Source of the DNA: Hoeflea marina
Lineage (GTDB): Bacteria > Pseudomonadota > Alphaproteobacteria > Rhizobiales > Rhizobiaceae
Assembly: GCF_003182275.1 (NCBI RefSeq)
Contig: NZ_QGTR01000001.1
Span: 912,215-976,214 of the forward strand
Length of the DNA stretch: 64,000 bases
Reading direction: 5' to 3'
In this document: piece after piece, positions 56,831-64,000 of the stretch
How the letters are laid out: every line of letters starts with the position of its first letter
Numbering within the stretch: the first letter of the stretch is position 1
Position numbers and translations under genes: made by a program
The notes under the pieces: model-generated
What the model saw: the letters and a program-made list of their open reading frames with translations, nothing else
The model's database searches: none
What the model was told of the DNA's origin: nothing

Positions 56831-58312
56831 TCAGCCTTGGTCCTGCGCTGCGGGCGAACGAATTCCGAACCAGGCGGCAAATGCCGCAACCCCGGACATC
56901 GTGGCCGCCGAATAGGCTACCGCACTCATCGCCGCATTGCTGGCGGCCCGGTGCGCCGCGTCAACGCCTGTATCGAGCGCCAGTCCGAACTCTCCCGGTG
57001 CCGAAGACAGCCCGAAACGCCATGCCGCCAGACCGCCCATGGCGGCGACTGCAACCAGACCGGCGACGCGGCTGACCGCATTGTTGACGCCCGAGGCGGT
57101 GCCGGTGTCGGCATCATCCACCGAGCCCATGACGGCGGCCGACAGCGGAGCGACAACCAGTGCCATCCCCAGCGCCATGACGACGATGCAGGGCAGAACA
57201 TGCAGCCAGAAATTGTTGAGCCACAAAAAGGCGCCGAGCGTCGCATAGGCAGTCGCCACCAGGGCGGAGCCGGCGGCGATCAGCGGCCCCGGGCCGGTCC
57301 TGTCGGCCAGCGCACCGACGGGACCTGAGAGGCTGGCGATCGCCAGGGTCAGCGGCACGAACACGATGCCGGCAGTGGTCTCGCTCACGCCCCAGCCGCC
57401 GATCAGCGTCATCGGCAGGAAGAACAGCACCGCGGACAGCCCGAAATAGAGGCTGAAGGTGGCGATGTTGGCGGCATCGAAACTCAGGCTTGCAAACACC
57501 CGGAGCGGCATGATCGGCGCGACGGCGGTGCGCTCCGCATGGATGAAGCCCCAAAGGGCGAAGGCCGCCACCGACAGCCAGAGACCCAGATGACCGGCGT
57601 CGGGCAGGCCGTCGTCGGCCTCCGGACCCGTGAGAGCCCAGGCCAGGGCTCCGAGGAAGACGATTGCCAGACCCGCGCCGCGCACATCCAGCGGCTTGCG
57701 CGCCACGGGGGCGTCCACGGGCACCCGCGCCATCAGCATCCACAGCGCCAGTCCGCCGAGCGGCAGGTTGATGGCGAAGATGAAGCGCCAGATCTCCACC
57801 GAGCCCTGTGACAACAGGAATCCGCCGATGATCGGCCCGCCGGCGGTGGTGATCGCCGAGGCCGCGGCCCAGGTGCCGATCGCCCGGCCGCGCTCGGCCT
57901 TCGGATAGGCCTTGGAGATCAACGCCAGACTGCCGGGAATCATGAAGGCGGCGCCGACGCCCTGCAGCACGCGGAATCCGATCAGGCTCGACGGGCTCCA
58001 GGCCAGCGCGCAGAGCAGAGACATGGCGACGAACATCGCAATTCCGGCGCAGAAGACGCGCTTGAGGCCGAAGCGATCGCCGGCCGCGCCCCCGAGCAGC
58101 ATCAGGGCTGACAGCGACAGCGTGTAACCGTTGGCGATCCACTGCGCGTCGGTCAGCGAGGCGTCCAGGCTCTTGCGAATCGTCGGCGTTGCGATCGAGA
58201 CGATGGAGCCGTCGATGAAGGCGAGCGCCGAGGCCAGAATGGCGGCCGCGAGCACGAACTTGCGCTGCTCCGGCGTGCAGAAGGTAGACGGGCTGGCGGC
58301 GGCATCGGCCAT
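56831..58312 (-). CDS. MFS drug exporter (DHA2 family)
   Basis: 493 residues, 14 predicted helices in EmrB/QacA style. Motif A GGAAGDRFGLKRVF at loop 2-3, FIDGSIVSIATPTI in helix 1, VLQGVGAAFMIPGSLALI. Start at 58312 (ADAAASPSTFCTPEQ) gives a normal short cytoplasmic lead; an upstream frame extension of 50 residues lacks similarity. Expels drugs or a metabolite; substrate unknown. Convergent with trmFO. Confidence 0.85.
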   Translation of the reverse strand: MADAAASPSTFCTPEQRKFVLAAAILASALAFIDGSIVSIATPTIRKSLDASLTDAQWIANGYTLSLSALMLLGGAAGDRFGLKRVFCAGIAMFVAMSLLCALAWSPSSLIGFRVLQGVGAAFMIPGSLALISKAYPKAERGRAIGTWAAASAITTAGGPIIGGFLLSQGSVEIWRFIFAINLPLGGLALWMLMARVPVDAPVARKPLDVRGAGLAIVFLGALAWALTGPEADDGLPDAGHLGLWLSVAAFALWGFIHAERTAVAPIMPLRVFASLSFDAANIATFSLYFGLSAVLFFLPMTLIGGWGVSETTAGIVFVPLTLAIASLSGPVGALADRTGPGPLIAAGSALVATAYATLGAFLWLNNFWLHVLPCIVVMALGMALVVAPLSAAVMGSVDDADTGTASGVNNAVSRVAGLVAVAAMGGLAAWRFGLSSAPGEFGLALDTGVDAAHRAASNAAMSAVAYSAATMSGVAAFAAWFGIRSPAAQDQG

Positions 58313-58578
58313 GGCGGGACTCGGGTGTTGCGGGGTCTGGCGGCGTGCCCCGCCGGAGGTGGCCGGCGCCACCCGACAATGGGGCAGGCCAGGGACTGCA
58401 GGTCTATTGCGATTCCCCCAAGCACGGAAGTGCCCTCCGGAACTGGACCCCGGATCGTTCACTTGCCTGCGGGATCTGGATCTTCCCGCCGCCGGCGGGC
58501 AGCGTGGGTCCGCTTGCCACGCCTTGCGGATGGCAGCCTGCCAGTCGCATCTCCGGTACCCGGGCCGTAGCCCAGGCC

Positions 58579-59556
58579 CTATTCGGCGGCAGTCAGGCCA
58601 CGTGCGGATGCGGCAACAGCCGAACCGCTTGCCGGCAGGCCCGGCGTGCCTGCGGTCTCGGGGTGAAGGCCGACATATTCGGCCTTCAGTTCGGCGCTGT
58701 TGAGCCGCGAGCCGTCATGGCTCCAGCCCGGCGGCGCGAACAGATAGCCGATGCGCTGGCGCAGGCTCAGCCCGGGCTGGAACGCGTCCTTGAACATGTC
58801 GATCCATTCGTGGAAGGCGACACGAATCGGATTGAAGGTGCCGATGTTGCGCACGATGCCGTAGCGCGGCAGGTCCTCGTCGAGCTCGGGTACGAAGGTT
58901 CCGAACATGCGGTCCCAGACGATCAGCGTCCCGGCGAAATTGGCGTCGAGATAGCGCGGGTTGGTGGCGTGGTGCACCCGGTGGTGAGACGGCGTGTTGA
59001 AGATCAGCTCGATCGGCTTCCACATCCGGCCGATCGCCTCGGTGTGGATCCAGAACTGATAGACAAGGTTGAGACCGCCGACAAAGGCCAGGAGCAGCGG
59101 ATGGAATCCGAGGAGCGCCAGCGGGATGCGCAGGATGAACATCCCGGTCAGCGTCCCCGTCCAGCTCTGGCGCAGCGCGGTCGACAGGTTGTAATGCTGC
59201 GAGGAATGATGCGTGACGTGCTCGGCCCAGACCCAGCGCGAGCGATGGGCGATGCGGTGATACCAGTAGTAGCGCAGGTCATCGAGAATGAAGCAGAGCA
59301 CGATCACCGGCCAGGATGTGCCAAGGTCGAACAGCCGGAACTGCCAGGCCCACATCAGCACGCCGAAGGCGATGAAGCCGAGCAGGATGCCGGACACGAC
59401 ATTGCCGGTTCCCATCAGCAGCGAGGTCAGCGTGTCGCGGGTCTCGTAGTCGCCGCGCCGACGGAAATAGCGGATGACCGCCAGTTCGAGCAGCATGGCC
59501 GCGACGAAGAAGGGAATCGCCAGTTGCGTGACGTCGGGAAACCGGATGTCACCCAT
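58579..59556 (-). CDS. Sterol desaturase / fatty-acid hydroxylase-type membrane protein
   Basis: 325 residues with about four or five helices. The histidine cluster HRIAH, HHSSQHYN and HHRVHH is the diiron motif of the FA_hydroxylase family (PF04116). It may hydroxylate or desaturate a membrane lipid; sterols are not expected here. Overlaps the upstream unknown gene by 8 nt, so the two are co-expressed. Confidence 0.85.
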   Translation of the reverse strand: MGDIRFPDVTQLAIPFFVAAMLLELAVIRYFRRRGDYETRDTLTSLLMGTGNVVSGILLGFIAFGVLMWAWQFRLFDLGTSWPVIVLCFILDDLRYYWYHRIAHRSRWVWAEHVTHHSSQHYNLSTALRQSWTGTLTGMFILRIPLALLGFHPLLLAFVGGLNLVYQFWIHTEAIGRMWKPIELIFNTPSHHRVHHATNPRYLDANFAGTLIVWDRMFGTFVPELDEDLPRYGIVRNIGTFNPIRVAFHEWIDMFKDAFQPGLSLRQRIGYLFAPPGWSHDGSRLNSAELKAEYVGLHPETAGTPGLPASGSAVAASARGLTAAE

Positions 59557-60007
59557 TGCCCTGCCCTGCCCTTTCCTCCACCTCGCGTCCGGCCACGACA
59601 AAGGACTCCACCAGCCAGAGCGACACTTCGGCCGCGTCCTTGGCAGAGCGGAACCTGTAGTCGCCACCCTTGAGTGTGGATTCGCGGAACATGATGGTCA
59701 TGCCGTGACCGCGGTCGAGGGGCTTGGCCGTCACATAGGCAGGGTCGATGATGCGCGCCACATAGTGCTTGCCCATCGTCTGCAGGAAACCGGTGCGGCC
59801 GTCGGCCAAACGCAGGAACGCTGCATCGCCGGTCTCCGTCAGGATCACCGAACGGATCGCCTCGGTCGGGTAGGCCCTGCCGAACTCGAGAATGGCAGTG
59901 CCGGGATCCCGGTCGTCGCGGGCAAGCGAACCACCGGAATAGTGCACTGCGGCCACCACCAAGCCGATGCCGAGGACCACCACCATCACCAGCAGGCCCA
60001 GACTCAT
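59549..60007 (-). CDS. Single-pass membrane protein, unknown
   Basis: 152 residues. N-terminal helix (SLGLLVMVVVLGIGLVVAAVHYSGG) and a periplasmic or cytoplasmic alpha/beta domain (PGTAILEFGRAYPTEAIRSVILTETGDAAFLRLADGRTGFL). No family recognised. GGGAGA is 7 nt before the ATG at 60007. Coupled to the sterol desaturase-like gene. Confidence 0.65.
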   Translation of the reverse strand: MSLGLLVMVVVLGIGLVVAAVHYSGGSLARDDRDPGTAILEFGRAYPTEAIRSVILTETGDAAFLRLADGRTGFLQTMGKHYVARIIDPAYVTAKPLDRGHGMTIMFRESTLKGGDYRFRSAKDAAEVSLWLVESFVVAGREVEERAGQGNG

Positions 60008-60136
60008 GCCGTTCTCCCTTGACGCGAGACTGATCCGCGTCATCCCGGCAAACTATGCCGCGCGGCTGTCAGAAAAACAAGCCGCGGCTGCGGCAGAGGC
60101 ACGCCGGCAGCAGATGGGGATGGGCGTCCCGCCTGG

Positions 60137-60418
60137 TCAGCAGTCGCGGTTGTCGGTCCTGCCGTCGGCCATGATGGTGTTGCAGAGCTTCACACCTGTC
60201 AGATCCTCCTCTTCGAAGAAGGCATCTGTCAGGTTGGCGCCCGAGAGGTCGGCCTGAGGCTTGACCTTACCTGTCAGCATGGCGCCGGAAAGGTCGCAAT
60301 CCACACAGGAGCCTGTGGTCTCGAGCTTGTCGAGGTCGGCCTGCACGAAGGCGTGGGCGGAGCCCGAAAGGGCGAGCATTGCGGCGGCGGCGAGTGATGC
60401 GGCGGATCTGCGTGGCAT
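60137..60418 (-). CDS. Small exported pentapeptide-repeat protein
   Basis: 93 residues. Signal peptide (AAAAMLALSGSAHA) then ADLDKLETTGSCVDCDLSGAMLTG and ADLSGANLTDAFFEEEDLTGVKL, four to five A(D/N)LxG-like pentapeptide repeats. Three or four Cys may form disulfides. GGAGAC is about 8 nt before the ATG. Function unknown. Confidence 0.75.
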   Translation of the reverse strand: MPRRSAASLAAAAMLALSGSAHAFVQADLDKLETTGSCVDCDLSGAMLTGKVKPQADLSGANLTDAFFEEEDLTGVKLCNTIMADGRTDNRDC

Positions 60419-60596
60419 GGCATGTCTCCAGGCTTGCGGCCGGTCCCCAATGACACCGGCTGCGGTGAGTCGACCCCGGACGCCTCCGCGCCCACATTCG
60501 CCGATCGCCCACCCCATCGGGGACCGGCATCACAGCCAACGCGCGAGGACTGCTTCAGGTTCGATTTTCCGCCGGGAGATCGAATCGGCACGCGAC

Positions 60597-61469
60597 TCAG
60601 AGTGCGCCGCCGCGGCTGACGCGCCAGAGCCGCCATTGCCTGAGCCATTGCGGCGGTTGCGGAGGCCTTGTGAGGCAATCCGCGCCAAGCCGCCCAGCAC
60701 GGTCAAGCACCGGGGCTGCGATTGCCGCCGGAATGAAGGCGGCGCGGAGGCTGGGCGGCAAGGGCGCCATCGCGGCGCGGGCCTTGCCCAGATGCTCGCG
60801 TCCGAGCGCGACGAAGGCCGAAAGCGCCGCGGCGACTGCCGCCCTGTCGTCGCCGGCGAGGAAGGCATCGCGGTCAAGTCCGGTCGCCGCGAGAATGTCG
60901 CCGGGAACAAACACCTGGCCGCGCGCCCGGTGCTGCGGCAGCAGCATCAGATGACCGGCAACCGCGTGCGCCACTCCTGCGTGGCCCGCCGCGATGGCCG
61001 ATTCGGACGAAGCCGCCGGATCGAGGACGACCGAGGTGAGCTGGATCATCGCCGCCGCCGTTTCGCCGGCATAGCCCTCATAACTGCCGCGATCGGGCAT
61101 CGGATCATCGTAAAGGTCGAAAACATGGGCATCGCACAGCGCCATCAACGGTGCGGTCGGCAATTGCCTTGTCGCGATGCTTCGCAGCAACGATGCCGCG
61201 ACCGGGTGGTTGACCGCCTCGATCGCCCTCTCCCCCGAGATCACGTCACGCCACCATTGCAGCCGGATCTCCCCCGGCAGCGACTCACGGACCCGATCTC
61301 GAACGGCAGCGACTTCCGCATTGAAGAGATAGAGCGCGGCGATGTCTGCGCGCGCGGATTCCGGCATCAGCAACAGCGACAGATAGCGGTCGCGATCGGC
61401 TTCGCGGAGCGCCGACAGAGACCGCGTCCAGTCGGAAATCCCAGCTTCGGCAGATGCGTGCGGCACCAT
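60597..61469 (-). CDS. Squalene/phytoene synthase-like protein (NDUFAF6 relative)
   Basis: 290 residues, isoprenoid synthase-like all-helical fold. It has LYLFNAEVAAVRDRVRESLPGEIRLQWWRDVI but lacks the Asp-rich DxxxD pair of true prenyl-transferring synthases, as in the mitochondrial complex I assembly factor NDUFAF6. Next to the Mth938-like gene. Probably not a terpene enzyme. A role in respiratory complex I assembly is inferred from the human homologues. Confidence 0.75.
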   Translation of the reverse strand: MVPHASAEAGISDWTRSLSALREADRDRYLSLLLMPESARADIAALYLFNAEVAAVRDRVRESLPGEIRLQWWRDVISGERAIEAVNHPVAASLLRSIATRQLPTAPLMALCDAHVFDLYDDPMPDRGSYEGYAGETAAAMIQLTSVVLDPAASSESAIAAGHAGVAHAVAGHLMLLPQHRARGQVFVPGDILAATGLDRDAFLAGDDRAAVAAALSAFVALGREHLGKARAAMAPLPPSLRAAFIPAAIAAPVLDRAGRLGADCLTRPPQPPQWLRQWRLWRVSRGGAL

Positions 61470-61475
61470 CGGCCC

Positions 61476-61862
61476 TCAGACCGCGATCAGCGCGGCGGCG
61501 ACGGCGCGAGATTCGGCCAGCATCACATTGTAGGTGCGCACCGCCGCGCCGGTGCCCATCGGGTCTGAGGATATGTTGCGGGCGCGCAATTCGGCACGGA
61601 TCGGCTTTGGAATCTGGACGATCGACGTCCCCGTGCCCACCAGCAGGAATTCGATCTCTCCCGCCGCGTCGAGCACGCGGCGGAAATCTTCAAGGTCAAG
61701 CGCCGAAGCGTCTGTCACCTCCCAGCCATGAATGCCCGCGGGCAGGCAAAGGATCGAGCCCCGGTGCGACATATCGGCAAACCGGAAGCCGCCATTGCCG
61801 TAGGCATCGATCGGGGCCCGGCCGGGGAAATGCGCCTGCCGGATTTCGATCCCGCGCGCCAT
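61476..61862 (-). CDS. Mth938-like protein (NDUFAF3 relative)
   Basis: 128 residues. GNGGFRFADMSHRGSILCLPAGIHGW, EFLLVGTGTSI and GTGAAVRTYNVMLAESRAVAAALIAV match the Mth938/DUF498 family, whose human member NDUFAF3 helps assemble complex I. The gene sits 2 nt upstream-side of secDF and 6 nt before the NDUFAF6-like gene, the conserved alphaproteobacterial order. Confidence 0.85.
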   Translation of the reverse strand: MARGIEIRQAHFPGRAPIDAYGNGGFRFADMSHRGSILCLPAGIHGWEVTDASALDLEDFRRVLDAAGEIEFLLVGTGTSIVQIPKPIRAELRARNISSDPMGTGAAVRTYNVMLAESRAVAAALIAV

Positions 61863-61864
61863 TC

Positions 61865-64000
61865 CTAGACGACGCTTTTGCCGGCAACGCCCGTCTCGAC
61901 AACCTGTGTCCCGTCCGTCTCCTCCGCCACGCCCGGATCCTTGCGGAAACTGTCCGAGCGAAGCTTGAACAGGATCAGCACCGGGGCAGCGATGAAGATC
62001 GACGAGTAGGTGCCGACAAGCACGCCGAAGATCATGGCGAAGGTGAACGACCGAATGACCTCGCCGCCGAAGATGAACAGCGCAAGGAGCGCCAGAACGG
62101 TGGTGAACGAGGTCAGGATCGTGCGCGACAGAGTCTGGTTGATCGACAGGTCGAGCAGTTTCGGCAACGGCATCTTCTTGTAGCGTCGCAGGTTTTCGCG
62201 AACCCGATCGTAGACCACCACGGTGTCGTTGAGCGAATAGCCGACAATGGTCAGCACCGCCGCGATCGAAGTCAGGTTGAACTCAAATCCGGAGATGACG
62301 AAGACACCGATGGTCAGCACGACGTCGTGCACGGTGGCGATGATGGCGCCGAGCGCGAACTGCCACTCGAAGCGGAACCAGATATAGACCAGGATCGCCA
62401 TCAGCGCGGCAATCACGGCCAGAGTGCCAGCCTTGGCCAGTTCTCCGGACACGGTCGGACCCACCACCTCGACCCGGCGGAACTCGTAGGTATCCTCCAG
62501 TTCGCCGCGGATATTGGTGATGACGGTCTGTTCCGCATTCTCACCGCCGCCCTGCGCCTGGATGCGGACCAGCACCTCGCTCGGGCTGCCGAATTCCTGC
62601 ACCTGCACCTCGCCGAGATTGAGCTCGGACAGGCGCGCGCGGATATCGCTGATGTCAGCGGCACCATCCTTCGCCTTCAGCTCGATCATCGAGCCGCCCT
62701 TGAAATCGATGCCGTAATTCATGTTCAGGGTCGCAAACAGCACCATGGCCGCGATCGATGTCACTGCGGAGAACATGAATGTGAAACGGCGCAGTCCCAT
62801 GAAACGGATGCCGAAATCGCGCACGAGCGAATCGAGCAGTCCGCCGGGCAGCTTCTTCGGACGCCTCCGGCGCACCCACTCCGCCACCATCCAGCGCGTG
62901 AAGGTGAAGGCGGTGAACACGGTGGTGACAATGCCGATAGCCAGCGTGATAGCGAAGCCGCGCACCGGGCCGGTCCCGAGATAGAACAGGATGACGGCAG
63001 CGATCAGTGTGGTGACGTTGGCATCAAGAATGGTGGCAAAGGCGCGGCTGAACCCGGCGTCGATGGCCTGGATCAGCGAGCGCCCGTTGCGGTACTCCTC
63101 GCGGATGCGCTCATAGATCAGCACGTTGGAATCCACCGCCATGCCGACGGTGAGCACGATGCCGGCGATGCCGGGCAAGGTCAGCGTCGCTCCGAGAATG
63201 GTGAGCACCGCGATGATCATCGTCACGTTGGCAACGAGCGCCAGGTTGGCGATGAAGCCGAGCAGGCCGTAGGCGACGAACATGAAGCCCACCACCAGGA
63301 GCGCGCCGATGATGCCTGCGATTTCGCCGGCGGCAATCGAATCCGCGCCCAGGCCCGGTCCGACGGTCCGTTCCTCAATCACCGTCAGGGTCGCCGGCAG
63401 CGCGCCGGCGCGCAGCAGGATCGCCAGGTCATTGGCGCCCTCGACGCTGAAGCTGCCGGAAATCTGTCCGGATCCACCGAGGATCGGCTCCCGGATCACC
63501 GGTGCCGACAGCACCTGGTTGTCGAGCACGATGGCGAACGGCCTGTTGACGTTCTGCTGGGTGATCTGGCCGAAGCGCTGGCCACCCTTGGTGTCGAACT
63601 TGAAGCTGACGATCGGTTCGTTGTTGCGCTGGTCGAAGCCGGCCTGCGCGTCGACGAGGTTTTCTCCGGAGACTTCCACCTGGCGCTTGACCAGGTAGGG
63701 AACCGGCGGATCATCCTTGGAATAAAGCACTTCCGATCCGGCCGGCGGGCGGCCGTTCATCGCCTCCTGGACCGGCATGTCGGTATCGACCATGCGGAAG
63801 GTCAGCTTGGCCGTCTGGTTGAGAAGATCCTTCAGCCTCTGCGGATCGCCGAGGCCGGGAACCTGAACCAGAATGCGGTCGGTGCCCTGCCGCTGGATCG
63901 ACGGCTCCGTCGTACCGAGCTCGTCGACGCGGCGGCGAACCACCTCGATCGACTGGGCCACGGCCGACGAGACCCGGTAATCGATCCCGTCGTCGGACAG
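61865..64000 (-). CDS. secDF: Fused protein translocase SecDF, 5' end outside window
   Basis: 711 residues of the C-terminal part are in view. SecD half: GAGLGADSIAAGEIAGIIGALLVVG and GIAGIVLTVGMAVDSNVLIYERIREE, the conserved helix-4 proton-path motif. SecF half: MNYGIDFKGGSMIELKA, GYSLNDTVVVYDRVRENLRRYKK. The fusion of SecD and SecF into one chain occurs in many rhizobia. It uses the proton gradient to finish secretion through SecYEG. The open frame continues to the right edge. Confidence 0.95.
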   Translation of the reverse strand: MSDDGIDYRVSSAVAQSIEVVRRRVDELGTTEPSIQRQGTDRILVQVPGLGDPQRLKDLLNQTAKLTFRMVDTDMPVQEAMNGRPPAGSEVLYSKDDPPVPYLVKRQVEVSGENLVDAQAGFDQRNNEPIVSFKFDTKGGQRFGQITQQNVNRPFAIVLDNQVLSAPVIREPILGGSGQISGSFSVEGANDLAILLRAGALPATLTVIEERTVGPGLGADSIAAGEIAGIIGALLVVGFMFVAYGLLGFIANLALVANVTMIIAVLTILGATLTLPGIAGIVLTVGMAVDSNVLIYERIREEYRNGRSLIQAIDAGFSRAFATILDANVTTLIAAVILFYLGTGPVRGFAITLAIGIVTTVFTAFTFTRWMVAEWVRRRRPKKLPGGLLDSLVRDFGIRFMGLRRFTFMFSAVTSIAAMVLFATLNMNYGIDFKGGSMIELKAKDGAADISDIRARLSELNLGEVQVQEFGSPSEVLVRIQAQGGGENAEQTVITNIRGELEDTYEFRRVEVVGPTVSGELAKAGTLAVIAALMAILVYIWFRFEWQFALGAIIATVHDVVLTIGVFVISGFEFNLTSIAAVLTIVGYSLNDTVVVYDRVRENLRRYKKMPLPKLLDLSINQTLSRTILTSFTTVLALLALFIFGGEVIRSFTFAMIFGVLVGTYSSIFIAAPVLILFKLRSDSFRKDPGVAEETDGTQVVETGVAGKSVV

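Overview
The window is high-GC chromosomal DNA of an alphaproteobacterium of the order Hyphomicrobiales (Rhizobiales), probably a marine, Hoeflea-like or Phyllobacteriaceae/Rhizobiaceae member. The evidence is a chvE-gguABC sugar locus with a divergent LysR gene, a fused secDF, trmFO, tig, an array of DUF1127 genes and a RirA-type iron box. The genus is inference; the order is well supported.

Region 1 (1-8.3 kb) is a type I secretion and adhesin locus: a VCBS-repeat adhesin (partial), a LapG-like periplasmic cysteine protease on the opposite strand, a TolC/ABC/HlyD exporter operon, and a ribbon-helix-helix/PAS-like regulator. The adhesin N-terminus has a beta-rich module followed by a di-alanine site, which suggests LapA/LapG-style surface retention. 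An AT-rich stretch with little coding content follows (8.3-9.2 kb).

Region 2 (9.2-16.6 kb) is one minus-strand iron-siderophore uptake operon: TonB receptor, binding protein, two permeases, ATPase and a siderophore-interacting reductase, translationally coupled by 4-bp overlaps from the binding protein onward. A TGA-N9-TCA iron-responsive operator lies upstream. An amino-acid decarboxylase and a periplasmic DsrE protein follow.

Region 3 (20-37.6 kb) is sugar uptake and oxidation: alpha-ketoglutarate semialdehyde dehydrogenase, a 2-keto-3-deoxypentonate dehydratase-type FAH protein, a GbpR-like LysR regulator, ChvE-GguA-GguB, GguC, L-arabinonate dehydratase and an L-arabinose/galactose 1-dehydrogenase. 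Together these make a nearly complete Weimberg-type route from pentose to alpha-ketoglutarate; only a lactonase is not seen. A second sugar ABC transporter (YtfQRT-YjfF-like) with a FadR-type regulator follows. Both transporters carry strong hairpins between binding-protein and ATPase genes.

Region 4 (37.8-48.8 kb) holds a small membrane protein, a Sel1-repeat protein and a PilZ-like protein, then a long minus-strand aromatic catabolism block (hmgA, MBL protein, fumarylacetoacetase, a second MBL protein, DinB protein, FAD hydroxylase, DUF2783, maleylacetoacetate isomerase, SnoaL-like protein). A plus-strand Phd/PIN toxin-antitoxin pair interrupts it.

Region 5 (48.9-64 kb) is housekeeping: tig, a glycosyltransferase ending in a (AG)26 tract, tRNA-Leu(UAG), four DUF1127 genes, trmFO, an MFS exporter, a sterol desaturase-like protein, and secDF with two proteins related to mitochondrial complex I assembly factors. 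The most interesting element is the 3' region of the first DUF1127 gene: three consecutive stem-loops, each with CCTCCTCCC in the loop, the hallmark of the cuckoo/CcsR small RNA family. Three of the four DUF1127 genes also share an upstream element at fixed spacing, fitting LysR (VtlR/LsrB) control.
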